Below the pieces are notes generated by a model. That model saw only the letters and a list, made by a program, of their open reading frames with translations, was not told the origin of the DNA and searched no databases. This document shows, one piece after another, positions 11,221 to 24,493 of a DNA stretch of 64,000 bases. Source of the stretch: Helicoverpa zea (taxonomy: Eukaryota; Arthropoda; Insecta; Lepidoptera; Noctuidae); NCBI RefSeq assembly GCF_022581195.2, contig NC_061463.1, positions 2,418,001-2,482,000 on the forward strand, given 5' to 3'. Numbering within the stretch: position 1 is the stretch's first letter; every line of letters begins with the position of its first letter. The translations under genes were made by a program, and so were the position numbers.

Positions 11221-13101
11221 TAATTTTCATTATAGACATCAAACATACACGTGGATAGCTTCCAATCAGACTTCAGTACAAACGAGAACAAATGATTATT
11301 CACATTTACTGAAAAAAAGAATTGTATTACTATGTGTTCTTAAGTAGAAGGTTTGTATGGAACAAAAATAATGTATGAAAGAAGCTCAAAATCTCTATTT
11401 AATACAAAGTAATAAATTGAGTTCGTCTATATTTAGATGCAATTATCGTGAACATTTTATTTTATTTACAATATTTTTTTATTATTATTATTTTATCGTT
11501 AACATTTATTTCTCGCCAAACGTAATGGCGGCTAGCAAATGATAACTTCACGAAGGGCACGAATTATAGTTTTCATTATTTTATTGTTGTTACCAGATGT
11601 AACATGCGCAAATGGGCTCTGAACTACTTGAAAGTTAATGCAAAATGTTGTTGTAGGACTGCCTCTACGTTGCAGCAAAATTTTAAAGATTTCTGGTATG
11701 TTTTGTATCAGACACTTTTATAGTCTTTCAGGCTTACATAAGATCTGTTTGTATCACATTAGTGAATTACAAGATTTCCAAATAAAACGAAATTAGAGGA
11801 AATAAAACACAGTTATCCATAGAAATCTTTTTCAAATAAATAAATGAATAGTGTTTCTTTGTGCTCAGGCGCGAAGCCAATCACTTTCTTTTGTATTTCA
11901 GCTAATTTAGTTGTAGTGTCTAAAAACAATAGATAAAACAAAGTAGGACACAACTTAATTACGATTGAAGCCAATTGGAGTTGAACTACAGCTATTTATT
12001 AGTCCTGAGACGTTTTTCTTGTTAAGTATTTACATTTGTAGTTTTTTATAAAAGTAGGTTTTGCAAATAAAAGGTTTTATTTTGTTCTGGAACAAGTTTT
12101 ACCGTGTAACGTTTTATGATTCATGTTTGATAGTTAATATTGCAACATGTTACGGAACATTTATGTTCAGCAAAATACGTTCAAATTAAATATAGCAGCC
12201 TGCATATGTAATCAAATATCCAGCAGGACTAATCACCCAACAAGCCCTAGTGTAAGACTTTTTTCATATCCACCTGATGGGCTCTGACGTGGAATTGTAA
12301 CAACAACTTCTGCGGAGTAGCATTCAGGGACGACGAGACGTCAGGCACGGGGGTGTAACACCACCAACTTCTAGACTTCAGAAGAAGATTCTAGAGTCCT
12401 ATGTTTAGATAGGTTTAGAACAAAGGATTAAATAGGTGTAGGGTTAGTCAGTAACCTGCAGTGATTTGTAATAAGTCGTAAAAATCCAAGATTTACGATG
12501 AAATCCTGTATTTTTTATTCTCTCCCCTTGTTTCAAGTTATGGGTTATTGATGGATTCCATTTTCATAAAATTTCTTGTGTTACCTACTCTTGTATCGGT
12601 ATCGAGGCCCCTTTGTAATTTTATTAGATATGGATTTCGTGTCACGGTTTATGTATTTTTTTCTATGAACTATAAAAGCACGGGCTTGATTTTACGTCAC
12701 AATATTTTCTTAGTTAACATAAAATTCTGATATGTTATTTTATACTCAGGTATGTCATAGACTGTAATGGACCAAAGAGACCAAATGAAAGCCTCGACTT
12801 TCATTCGCCCGTATTAATTATTGGCTAACAAATGCTTAGATCTTTAGATCTTCATTATACTTTCACAAAGACAAAAGGAGCCTAACATCTTGGATTCTAT
12901 TCAGACATACCTACGTTAATAATATTAATGTAAGTATTTAGAGCTATATAGTTAGTAACGTGCGTAACAAAAAACCGGCGTCTAATTATGAAAATGAGCA
13001 CGACATTTTATTCGACTCAGTTAATTATGAAATCTAGTTTATGTTATTTCGTTATTAAGAAAAATTAAGTCACATTATTAAAATAATAAAATGTACAAGT
13101 T
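11221..13101. other. Intergenic stretch with no recognised feature
   Basis: It is AT-rich. The small frame at 12548-12730 has no motif. I see no inverted repeats or known repeat families. Confidence 0.45.
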
Positions 13102-13295
13102 AAGTTTCTTCTTAAAAAACCTGCCTACGGGTCTGTTTTACCTAGGGGTATTGGGTTGCCTCAGTAACTGGCTTGAGGAGGTCAGATAGGTAGTCGCTCC
13201 TTGTAAAACACTGGTACTCAGCTGCATCCGATAAGACTGGAAGCCGACCCCAACATAGTTGGGAAAAGGCTATCCAGATGATGATGAAGTTTCTT
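13102..13295 (+). mobile_element. RTE-type LINE 3' tail with short target duplication
   Basis: The body (about 13111-13286) holds the block 'ggtattgggttgcc..gaggaggtcagatagg..gactggaagccgaccccaac' and ends in GATGATGA. AAGTTTCTT occurs at 13102-13110 and 13287-13295 as a plausible duplication; its limits are ambiguous because 'cttaaaaaa' also follows on both sides. Confidence 0.75.
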
Positions 13296-15363
13296 AAAAA
13301 AACATGTTTTTATTAAAAAGGTTGTCTATAAAGTGAATAGGGGAAGGTGTTATGAACGGCGAACGCTTTCAATCGTTCATTTCGTTCATTCAGCTAGTTT
13401 CTGATTTACGGAGGTGAGTTTCGGCGGGTAATATATTGTTTGTTCTATATTGGATGGCGTGATGAAGTACTCGCTTAAGTGGTATCTGTTTTGTGGGCAG
13501 TTACCACTTGGAAGCTTAAAAGGTTTGGCTTTGATGGTATAGGCAACTTCAGATCAGTGGTAACAGTTTTATAGTAAAATCGTACTTATTACTATTGAGT
13601 TAAGGTTACCACTAATGTGCAGTTTACTGTACTTGTAGTTTGTAGTGAGCGAAATTCGAAAAACATAAATAGTGCTACGGCGATTGAGTACTAAAGAGTT
13701 CTTCAGTTCTATTATGTTATCTGTGGTTGATTTTCACTATAGTGTCACTTTAATTTCAGTAAGTATAGTGAAGTAAAAAATGAACCTAATATCACACAAA
13801 ATTGTCTTTAACGGAGTGGAAAACTGTTGTAGCATACTAGTGTAGTACACTAATCTTCTAGCACATGACACTAAGATATGCAAATGCGCTTTTCATACAC
13901 GACAAGATTGAAGTAGTTCCTTACACCAATTCAATTTACAGCATTTTTAATACAAAACTGGCTAGTACATTTTTCTAACTTAGCGTCAAGACATACAGTG
14001 TATTAGTTGCTTGAAACAGATTGTTTGCAGCGTGCTCTCTCAGGAAATGTGCCAACAAACAAAACGTACTGTCTGTGATTTTGATATTTTTCGTTTGTTT
14101 TTAAAAGTCTTTGTGAGAAATGTAGTTGGGGACTTTTGTGGATTGCGGAATTGGAAATGAACGGAGTATGTAGATAATTGTGGTTGTACTTTTTGATGAA
14201 TCGTCGTTTTGTCGTTTGATTCTTTAGTTAAATTACTTAATTATAGATGTTAAAATAATTGATTCAAAGGTAATTTAAGGAACAAACATTCCGACAGAAC
14301 CTCCTCCTTATTGGGAAGTCGGTTAAGAGGACAATGAGTAAGTTGTTTTTAATAAGATAGTTTTTAATTTGTATACTGAATATTCGTAGTTCTGTAACTA
14401 AAATGTACATTTTAATAAGTATGTAAGAAAGCCTATTTCCCTTCTCCACAATGTTGAAAACTAACACAAGCTACCGAAAAATATAATAAGTGTACAAACA
14501 CTAATTTATTTCCAGACTTTGTTTAACAATAAAGCTTTTAGCAGTTTGCTTGATTATGTTAAACAAATGTCTAACAAAGCCAGGCTTAATTAACTTCCAG
14601 TTAGTTGAACTAAGTTTAAAGTCGCGGTCTTATTGTCTGCTGATAAAATATTATGTACTACTTAATTATGTATTTAGTAACTTAATATCTAATATATTAT
14701 AGTCTTAGGTCTAAGACCAACAAAGAACGCTTTTTGATCTCAGAGTTAGAACAAGAGGATATCAAATTATTTTAATATAAACAGACGCATTCTTTTCCTG
14801 TTATTTCCTAAAAAAAAAAAATGATTATTACTTTACACAATTATCGCTCAGTACTCAGTATTTATACATTTGTACCCTAAAATGAATGCTTTGATGCTCC
14901 ACCCAGCTTTATATCCAAAAAGTTTTCATCCCGGCTGATTTGAGCGACTGCAGTTTCATGCTTATGAGAAAGAATCTCTTTGATAAGAAGAATTGCTTTT
15001 GCTCAAATAAATGCTTTCAACACGAAATCTTTTCAGGAAATAAAGAACGTCTGTGAAGAATATTAAAACATGCAGGTAAACATATTTTACGAAAAGAGCT
15101 CTTTACTTAAACTTTGCTGGTACTTGAATTTCGCTCTTTTCAGAGATGTTTTCCTGAAGGAATATACATTTTAAAATATTGCAGTTTTCTACGAGATCAT
15201 ATTTCTCGCGTTTCGTCATACGTCGCGGGGTTGTCAACGTTCTACGTAATTTTCGCTGCGGAAGTTTATCGTAGAATCATAGACTGCTACGAAATACTTA
15301 GGTATAGCTAATGAGAATTATAACATTCAAGAAGCGGTTGAAAGTAATTTTATTTATGATACC
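13296..15363. other. Intergenic stretch with no recognised feature
   Basis: The sequence is AT-rich with no conserved frames. The small frames at 14264-14467 and 15114-15311 lack motifs. Confidence 0.45.
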
Positions 15364-15838
15364 TACTTAACTTATTTATTTATTTATTTATTTATTTAAT
15401 AGTTCATGTACACAGATACACACACAGAATACAGAAAAGAAGAAAGATAGAACATATAGTACATAGGCACAGCTTATTTCAAGAGAAATTTCTTCCAGCT
15501 GGCCCGTTATGGGAGAGTTAGAATAAGAAGAGATGCAGATAGTGTGTAAAAAAGAAAGAAGCTATAACTAAAAATAAATACTAACATTAACCTAATTACA
15601 TGTGTAATATATATATAAAATATATATATATATATAAAAATACACTAAATACTATATGCGTCTATGATGATAAGGACAAATAATGTTCCTTCAACTTCCG
15701 TTTAAATAAAGCAACAGTTTGGCAGCTCCTCAGCTCAGGCGGCAAATTGTTCCATAACCGTACAGCGTGCACGGTGAAGGAGTAAGAGTAGAAATCAGTG
15801 GAGTGGGAAGGGATTAAACTATACTATACTTAACTTAT
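15364..15838 (-). mobile_element. 5'-truncated CR1/Jockey-like LINE tail with 12-bp target duplication
   Basis: On the minus strand, bases of about 15800-15660 read ...FTVHAVRLWNNLPPELRS and then VALFKRKLKEHYLSLSS and stop, the typical C-terminal end of CR1/Jockey-type reverse transcriptase proteins. A 3' untranslated part follows and ends in a (TAAA)n run at about 15376-15400. TACTTAACTTAT lies at 15364-15375 and 15827-15838 as target duplication. A (TA)n tract sits at about 15608-15640. Only the last 50 or so codons survive. Confidence 0.8.
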
Positions 15839-18800
15839 ATTATTTTTTAAGTTCTACAGAGACGATGGGAAAAGCGAACATACCTAAAAATGTGTGATTC
15901 CCACTCATAATTTTCTAGGTATCCCATACTGTTCCTAGTAGGAAATTAATACAAAGTAACTTAAGTCTAAATTGTAAACTTCTGCTTTAGATGTCAAACA
16001 CCAAAATTACCTGCGACAATATTTGCAAAACAAAAATGTTACACGAAAACGGGAGCACGATGCTTTGGCCGTGGTCCAGAGAATTACAAAATTATGGCCT
16101 TATACTTAGCGCGCAGTGTGCTGCAAAAGTGGTAGTAAGTGAAATAAGGGCTGATGACCTGCAGCAGAGAAATAATGTATCTGTTTCATATAGTTTCATC
16201 ATCATCATTATCAGCAGCCTTTTCCAGAGAAAGATTGAGCGTTAATCACCGGTTTTGCTTAGTGCGAGTTGGTGCTTTAAGACGTTATAGTCAAGATTTC
16301 CTCTAGAGAATTAGCTACATCTTTAGCATCAGGCATTGGTGTCTAAGGTGTACTTATAAGTAGGTGCCTATAGTTCATACAATTGATGTTCAATAAGTAA
16401 TTAATGCAGGAAATCATAAACACGACTGCAGAAGATACGATTAAGATTTTTTGTATAAGGGCAGGAGGACGATGATTGCAAACACGACTAACTTAAATAT
16501 TAAAAGAAAAATTCGTAATCTTATAGTTTCCAAGTGATATGAAAAGTGCAATTTAAACAAAAAATATACAAAAAGCTACAGTATCCCTGAGTGCTTCGTT
16601 TAAAAGACTTTTATCTCAAACAAATAAAGTAAAACTTTAAGTCCACTTACTAACTTTTGAGCATTCGACTTGCGCCAACGAGGTGTTCCGTTTACGTCTA
16701 GAACATTAAAATTTTCCATTTATTTCCGTATTTTCTCTAAGAATTTCAGTCGCAATGCGCTTTCATTTTAAACACGAGCCAAAAGTACTACAACGGGTGC
16801 CGTATCTAGTGACACAGTTAAAACCATGTGCGCCAAAGTGCATGTCAGGAAATATCTACCTTATTGGTGTATATGTCAGGAACAGGGGCCATTTTACCAC
16901 ATTTTCTTACGTACATTTTGTGGTCAGAAGCTGTTTAGAATATAGATTAAATGTAAATGCTGGCCGATTTAAATCTAGAATCCAGAATTAAGTGGACCTT
17001 CAAAAAAGTTCCCTAGGTAAAATACCTAAATATATTTTTATGCCAGACTACACTGAAATTCATAGGTTAGTTATATATGGCAATATACCTAAGTGGTAAG
17101 TAAAAGACGAAACAGATTTACTTGATGTAAAATGAGATATATTTACCGATAAATCCAAACGTAACCAGTTACACAAGTTTCAATTACCGGCAAACTACAG
17201 TAATTAGTCGTCAACACATTTATGTATAAGGAAGACTTAGAAAATATAACCAACTGGAGACACCATCCTCGTGCTTACCCCTCTGCCAAAGTTACGAGAG
17301 TAACAAACGCCGCTCATACCGCCGTATACAACTGCACCAAAAAACGGTCTGTCTGACCAAAAAAATTCAATAAAATTCTGTCAATCAGTACAAAAAATGC
17401 GAATTTTCTTTGAAAGTTGACAGCTGTGTTTGTAAATTTTATGGTATGCATGCACGGCATGTGCATGCGTAATACTGAGATCGAAAATTAATGAATGAGT
17501 TATCATTACCGTTTATTGCATTGCCTCGCGCCTAAATTTGTATTCACGGTTCCGGTTGATTAAATGCTCTTCGGTATACCTACATTACCAACAAAAGTTG
17601 GTGAAACCCATCGATCATGCTAAAGGCGCGTATTATAGTAACAGGTGCCGTCGATCCGTTACTGTGATTGATAGATTGATAAGATCGTGTTCCTCCTGAT
17701 TGTCGATTGAAATGGTTGATCAATGGTCACTGTCGCATTAGAAGGAATCTTGATGGCTGAATTAAGTTTACGATTTTTGTAATTTATTGAAAATTACAAA
17801 AAACAATATCATGGAAACTAAAAGCAGTTTATTCTACCTAGGTACTAACATGCCTAATTAGCCCATATGAGCCCAATCAAAATAGATATCAAGCCCGGAA
17901 ACATGAAAAGCCGCACTCTCGGGGAGGATTGGGAAAGTTCACATTTTCATTATGTAAAACGGTGTTCGCATTCAACAGATTTTCAACTTTCAAAAACGGA
18001 AATAAATGTAAAACTCTTGTTTTCTGGCTAATTTGACTAGGTACTTACTGGTAAGGACAAATAGGCTTAAATACCTACCGCCGAAGGAATTCCAAAATTG
18101 AAATCAATAGGATCAATATAATGCCTATTATACTTATTCTAAATATACATCCGACATTATGTTGGTCTCCAATTAAATTCAAGTTCCATGTAAAGCAAAT
18201 AATAAAAGCTTTTCATAATAATACAATTGATACCATTTCGAATGCCGATACAATAATCTTGAACAGTATTTTTTTTAATTAACGAGTATGTTTTTTGTTA
18301 CGCTTCGAGAACAGTCTGTTTTTTATTACGTTTTTTTTCGTAATATATCCCGAATATTTAGGGTTGGAATATAAAGCAGGCTTTTGTATTCAGCGAGTTA
18401 ATTTAGTATTTAAATTATTCAAATTCACTCAGCTGCTTCTCCTATCTTTTTTAACTAGATTTTAAATTAAATTTCAGTCTTAGTTTTGTGATGGTTTTGA
18501 GAACGTGGAGGGGGTGGACCTTACCTATACCTAAGGGCAATTAAATATTAATGCCTAACAATATAAAATAAAAATAAACCATAAGAATAACACCTGCTAT
18601 GAGAAAACAATAGTTAATATTTTTTGTTTCTAGCAATCGAAAAGTTACGGAGCTAACATACCTCTTTGGAAAGAGGAGTTGTTTCGTTCCGTATTACCGA
18701 CTCGCACTACGATATTGCAATGTTGAGAACTTTACACACACGCCGCTGAAACTTTGCTCACTTGCTTACTGGAAGTATTCATATCAAAAGAAAATTTTGT

Positions 18801-20671
18801 TGAATTTACTTACATTTTCATTGTTTTCGTGTAAAAATATACCTACGTAGAAAATAAACGTGCTCTTAAATAATAAATTGGCAGTAAAATTTAACTTTAC
18901 GCGTCTGGAGGAAGAAAAGCGTTTGTTCGTGTTAAATAAAAAAGAAACGCCAATAATAATTTAATATTAATTAGAAAAATAAAAATAAATTGGAAAATAA
19001 AATTCACTTTCAAAGAATAATTTTCCTTTGAACGGGGAAGCAATAAGGAGGTCCATTTATTCTCTAAAATAAGGTTATATTTAATGACGTTTTGTAATCG
19101 TCGATATAAAACTGCTGGCCGTTGTTTCCCAAAAAATCTGAGAAATGCCATTTGATAAACTTTTTTTAAATGTTTCATTTTACAATTAATGGCTATCATA
19201 ATACTTTTTCGACAAAAGCTGCCAGTAATTTTTCCATTAGTTGTTTCGGTATCGAAACTTTTTTGACATGAAAATAAATAAAATGTATATTTGTTAAAGT
19301 TGATACCAAATTGTTTTGTTTACGAAAATAACTGTGTGATGATGGGGCCGAAGATTGCAATGTTGTCTTTATCTCTCTTTATTTGGGTAATACTATTCTA
19401 GGCCATTAAATATGGAATAACATTCCTAAAACATCGAGACATTATTTTGCAAATCGTCATAGTGTAGTATAATTAAAACTTCCATGGTTTAAAAATAAAT
19501 GTAAAATCTCCCTAAACCCGTATCGGAACGACAGTTTTGCTTTTGTCCATAATCGTTGGAAAAAGCGGCGAATGCAATTTCACTTAGGGAGCGATATTAA
19601 AACCTTGCCGCAGAGACAAAACCTGGAAGCTTCCATAGACAATGGCGGGAAACTGGGAGCTGGGTTTGTCAATTTGTCATGCACACAATGGCCCATTTTA
19701 TTTCGTTCGATGCACGTTTTTAAACGAGTTATAAAGGTAAGATTTTAAATGGTACAAAGTTATTTATAAAATCTTTGCAAGCTTTTTATTTATTTTCATC
19801 TATGTTTGTGTGTCTGGAATGCTTTATTTGTATTTAGCTTTTAATTATTTTTTAAACCAAGCGTCAAATTCAGCACCTAAGTATCCTAATAAATTAAATC
19901 CTAATGAGCGAAGTGTGTTAATTGCGTATCAATCTTTACTAAAAATGCTGCTATTTATTTTATAAATAATATCTAAATGTATAATTAGTATTATTTGTTA
20001 TAACACCATAAATAAGGTATCTTTTCAACTGCCCTAAAGCTTGAAACGGTAAAATTGACAGCCCCACACTTGATGAGTTGAGCGCACTTATTAGTAGCCA
20101 TTGTCATACATTGTCGGGAAATCGTGGGACATAATCCTTGCCTCTTGTTTCAAGAGCCTATTGACATTCAGTCAGCCAATAGAGTACTTTTCAACTGCAC
20201 TTTTTGTGATTTCTTTTCAGATGTTAGACTGCTAGATAAGTTAAAATGTTTGTAAGGAAAGTATATGATAACCTTGACATGAAAGTAATGAGGAAGAGGC
20301 TCTATTTCGGGCTATAAATAGTTATGGAATATTATGATATACTTTCGGGTGACACGTGCCACTTTATTTAATGTTTATCTTGTCAGTGAATGTTCAGTGA
20401 ACTTCAGAAAAAACAAGTCCACGTAAGCAATATATATTTTAAAGGACAAAAAAACTTTTCACTTTTCGCCCAGGTAACTCAACAAGAGTTTAGTCAATAG
20501 TGACAAATGAGAACGACGAAAAAACTAGAAAAACAAACACGTTCCAATTTTGAAAAACAAGTGAAGCGTTCCACGTTCGAATTTAAATATAAAACGGTAT
20601 GGTCCATGCAGTTCGGGTCCGAAGTCCGAATGTATTTCAATTTAGGGGTACGTGAACCTTTTTCTCGTAAA
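15839..20671. other. Long intergenic stretch, mostly featureless
   Basis: The only repeat recognised is a degraded one at about 16195-16320 ('cagcagccttttccagagaa..gagcgttaatcacc'), related to that at 48240-48390. Small frames (15991-16245, 16755-16991, 18897-19199) show no motifs. Confidence 0.45.
16195..16320. repeat. Degraded dispersed repeat related to 48240-48390
   Basis: It shares 'cagcagcctttt', a 'agaaagattgagcgttaatcacc' stretch and 'tatagtcaagatttcct' with the 48240 copy ('ggagaaggattgaggattaatcacc', 'tatagtccagggttcct'). It is old and diverged. Confidence 0.5.
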
Positions 20672-20954
20672 GTAGGTACCACGGATAACAAAATGACGAG
20701 GAGATGTCATAACGCAAAATATCCCAAGAAAGTAGCGAGCCAAAAAGCGGGCTTTAAGGTGACGAGGAACGTTACTAGATCCTCCCTAAAACTCTTTCTA
20801 TGGAACTAGCACATTATTTTCAAAATAAAATCGTCAATAAAGCAAGACTAATCTTTAACAGATTAGTTTTCACGCCCACTTGACCTACAAGAAGGCGCCG
20901 GACCTCCCTACCTTATGTCATCTCCGTTACCTTTCCTTCTTCCGTGGTAAATAC
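20672..20954. mobile_element. Short MITE of the same 8-bp-TSD family (267 bp, old copy)
   Basis: The element (20680-20946) starts CACGGATAACAAAATGACGA and ends ...ttccttcttccgtg. Internal stretches 'gacgaggaacgttact' and 'gacctacaagaaggcgcc' match both subterminal regions of the 1,761-bp elements. Flanking 8-mers GTAGGTAC (20672-20679) and GTAAATAC (20947-20954) agree at six of eight bases, as expected for an aged duplication. It looks like an internal-deletion derivative. Confidence 0.7.
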
Positions 20955-22174
20955 CTACTTACTCTTATTTTGAGTTGCATAGTCATTGGCCAGTAAGTAA
21001 ACGATGCTCGAAGTTCAAGTTATTCGTAACATGTTGTACCAATAAAAATGCAGATTGATGGCAGAAGCCACTCTTGAAGTTGTTTGTTTTCATTATCCGT
21101 GACATGCAACAAATGTATGAATAATGTAAGGAATATTTCAGTGTATATTGATGGATTGGCTTTATGCAGTGTTACTGTAAAGCTGAAATTGCGAGGTATA
21201 CGGATATTTATTGGGGTTTGCTTTAGAAATATTGGAGCAATTTTTTGTAATTACACACAAACAAACACTATAGATTTTGTACAAATTTGCAGTAAGGCAG
21301 GTATAAATAAAGGGAAGGTAATGTATGTCTTTTACAAAATATAAGTACACCGAGGTTTACGCAATATTTAACTGAGTAAAAGATTTTTTTTATTATTTAT
21401 TTATTTATATAAAAAAATGGTTTTGAAAATAAAACAATCAAATTAAAAAGACATAGGTTCGTTTAAACTACAATAAATTAAATATAACAATTGAATATAT
21501 TTTGGGATAATAAATAACGAGCAATCGAAAATTGGTTTGTTATCATCAAAAACATTTTCTCAGAAAAATATATTAACTTCACAAGTAAGTTAAATGACTA
21601 TTGTATTTTACCAATACTGAACATATTATTTTTAAAAGCACATTTTTATATATCTACTTTTAGTGGCAGGTTTTAGAGATTTCTTTGTAAGCTCTCATAT
21701 TTTCTACCATAGAGCATACACATACACGCGCCATTTTTATGTCAAATTGTAACTCAACGCTTCCGTGCAACAAATACTTACGTATATTACATTTATAATA
21801 CTAGTTACTGAAGATGCTTATTTAAAAATTAAGGATAATATAATATAAATATGTAATATTCCCCTTCAGCTGTAAATTCTATACAAATTGAAAGCTGTAA
21901 ATGCGACTGACGGATTAGAAGCAACCCTATACTTACCGGGAACGTATTCCTACGATACCGACCTTTACCGGGCAATTTAGATAAAATCTAGCGACGGTTA
22001 AGTGGGTAATATGGGGAATTGAGATTACTGCGAGTAGGTTAATGTTGTATATGTTTCTTTAGGTCAAGTTACCGGGCTAAGTAAATCCTTTTACAGGATA
22101 ATGGCTTGAGGAAATACTGTGTTGGATTGAACATGTAACGAGATAAATAGAAGAATATTTTATCTGTTCATCTG
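20955..22174. other. Intergenic stretch with no recognised gene
   Basis: It is AT-rich. A (TTTA)-type low-complexity run at about 21385-21420 may be the tail of an old retroposon. The frames at 21084-21350 overlap on both strands and have no motif. Confidence 0.4.
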
Positions 22175-22275
22175 CCTAGTCTTTTCCTATGTTGGGATGG
22201 GCTGCAAGTCTTACTGGAGGGTTTTACATGGAGCGACTACCCACCTGACTTCCTCAACCGAGTTACAAGGGAAAA
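22175..22275 (-). repeat. RTE-type LINE 3' tail, inverted and diverged
   Basis: Reverse-complemented, it contains 'gttgaggaagtcaggtgggt', 'agtcgctccatgtaaaaccc' and 'cccatcccaacataggaaaa', the block seen at 13111-13286. Confidence 0.6.
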
Positions 22276-22593
22276 CCTATGATAAGACTGCTAACGATGT
22301 ACAAGTGACAGCTGGGACTCAAAATTCAACGTATCTTTTGAAATAATTAAAAAAAAATGAGATAATTTTGACTCTGAGCGTATCTACTACAGATTGTTGG
22401 ACCCTAACCGGTAATTTCTAACATTACCCTGTTAATTTAGTTAATGTTCCAATGTAAGCATATGAATGTAAACAGAGTTTATGAAGGTAAACACATAATG
22501 CGTGACATTGCGTTAGTTGAAAAAAAAAAGGATTTTTAGCCTTTTTGTGTCATCAAAAAGCTCATACATAATTTTGTACATAAAAAAATATTT

Positions 22594-23931
22594 TAAACAT
22601 CCGCTTCTTCTTTGTCGTCACACTCTTGGCAGAGTGGTCGTGGTCGTCATGTCAGGGGTGGTAGCAAGCTTCACAATCCGTCGCCACTCGTCTCGCACTG
22701 TAGCTCTCCTTGCGCATTCGTGAAGTGGACCATTGAGTGCGGTTTTTATTTGGTCAGCCCAACGCATCGGTGACCTGCCGCGCGCTCTTGTGCCTTCAAC
22801 TTTCCCCTGCACCACAAGTCGTTCCACAGAAACGCCCTCTCGACGTGTAATGTGTCCGAAGAAAGTGAGTATTCGACACTGGACGATGGAAGATAGACGC
22901 TGCTTGACGCCGAGTTCTTGGATAATAGATGCGTTGGTCCGGAATTCAGTCCACGATACTCCAAGCATTCTTCTCCAACACCACATTTCCAAAGCGTCTA
23001 TCTTCTTTTTCTCACTTTCCCTCAATGTCCATGTCTCTGCACCGTAAAGAAAAATGGGAAACACTAGTGCCTTAACAAGTCTCATTTTGGTGGCCTTTGT
23101 AATGTTCCTGTTTCTCCATATTTTCCTGAGCCGATCCATGGAAGACCTGGTGATAGCCATGCGTCGTTTGATCTCATCCGCGCATCCACCTGTGTTGGTG
23201 ATTAGTGTCCCAAGGTAGATATATGATTGTACGACGTTGCAATTCGCAATTTCAGTGACTTCGGGCGAGTTGTTATTAGCTCTATCGACAATCATAACTT
23301 TAGTCTTGCTGCGATTGATCTTCAGTCCGAAATCAAGGCTAACACGCTCCATTTTGTTCAGCAGGGACTCCATTTTATCTATGCTAGATGCAAATAGAGT
23401 TGTATCATCTGCATATCGCAGATTAGATATTTTGTAACCTCCTATAGCGATTCCGTCTGACCAATTCTCGAGTGTCATTCTCATAATGAGTTCTGTGTAG
23501 ATGTTGAACAGAAGTGGTGATAAAATGCAGCCTTGACGGACCCCGGCACTTGGATGAAAATTATGTGATGAGACGTCGTCTGTTCTCACCGAAGCTGTTC
23601 CTTCTTCATAAAGCTTCCTAAGAAGGTGAACTAGATGTTTAGGTGTTCCCATAGCCAAGAGAGTATCCCAAAGTATCGGCCACCTCACTGAGTCGAACGC
23701 CTTTGAAAAGTCAACAAAACAAATGTAGAGAGGTTTGTTAAATTCTCTGGCCTTCTCAATAATCTGGCGCACGTTCAAGATCTGCTCACGAGTGCCTTTC
23801 CCTTTCACAAAGCCAGCCTGTTCAGGAGAAATTTCCTTGGCTAAGTAAGACTTTAATCTTTCATTTAAAATATGCAGTAGGATCTTGCTTGCATGAGATA
23901 TTAGGGCTAAACATAGGCGTAAACATCCGCT
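22594..23931 (-). mobile_element. 5'-truncated non-LTR retrotransposon with 12-bp target duplication
   Basis: The insertion (22606-23919, minus orientation) is flanked by TAAACATCCGCT at 22594-22605 and 23920-23931. Truncation falls inside the reverse transcriptase domain, as is normal for incomplete target-primed reverse transcription. No poly(A) is present. The frame inside is fully open, so the copy is not old. Confidence 0.88.
22618..23919 (-). pseudogene. LINE reverse transcriptase, C-terminal ~430 residues, N-terminus missing
   Basis: The open frame lacks the endonuclease and the first reverse transcriptase blocks. It begins near LISHASKILL and keeps the later ones: ISPEQAGFVKGKGTREQI, CFVDFSKAFDSV (block A), GVRQGCILSPLLFNIYTEL (block B) and the catalytic LRYADDTTLF (YADD). 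Then comes a C-terminal region with ALEMWCWRRMLGVSW and GRSPMRWADQIK. No stop or frameshift interrupts the roughly 430 codons. It lacks its own start codon and 5' promoter, so it cannot mobilise itself. The clade is uncertain; the C-terminal WCWRRMLG..RW block is found in several insect LINE groups. Antisense frames over it are shadows. Confidence 0.88.
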
Positions 23932-24070
23932 ACGTTCTAACAAATTAATTTTGAAATAAGTAATGGTATTTTATTCCAAATTCAAAATAGCAATGGAACG
24001 TAAACTGTAATTGTCATTGGTATGGTATTAGAACTCTACAAAGAAAAACCACACATTCAATATTTGAATG
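23932..24070. other. Short unique flank left of the nested transposon stack
   Basis: These 139 bases hold no gene or repeat that I recognise. They end directly at the TATC target duplication. Confidence 0.4.
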
Positions 24071-24493
24071 TATCTGTTACCGGCAATCTGTATAATTCAG
24101 GTATTCTATACAATACCCAGGCAATGTATATAATACCTGGGGCGTCCAGGCAATGTATGAAATATTATGGATATTATTGTTCATTAGATACTTTACCTAG
24201 GTAATGTATATAATTCCTAGGGATTGTATAGATTACCTGATGGTGCATCGGCAATGTGTAAAATAAATCGATTTTGGTCTATATTTGACGGTCCCGGATC
24301 AGAATAGGTCGTCCCCATCTCTCTCCCGTGGGTGTCGTAAGAGGCGACTAAAGGGAACCTAAAGGCCAGTGCATAACATCTGTACTTTGGGCCACCCGCA
24401 CGGTGACGGGTAATTCACCACAATAGCATTCCCAAAGAGGGTTGGTGTCAGGCAGGCGGCCGACCATAAAACTTAAGCCAAAACTTCTGCAGT

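Noticed and set aside
11015..11242. Frame repeated almost identically at 35567-35815, at first sight a duplicated gene
   Set aside because: Both frames lie across the end of the two 1,761-bp transposon copies and read partly through the inverted repeat and flank; there is no gene signal.
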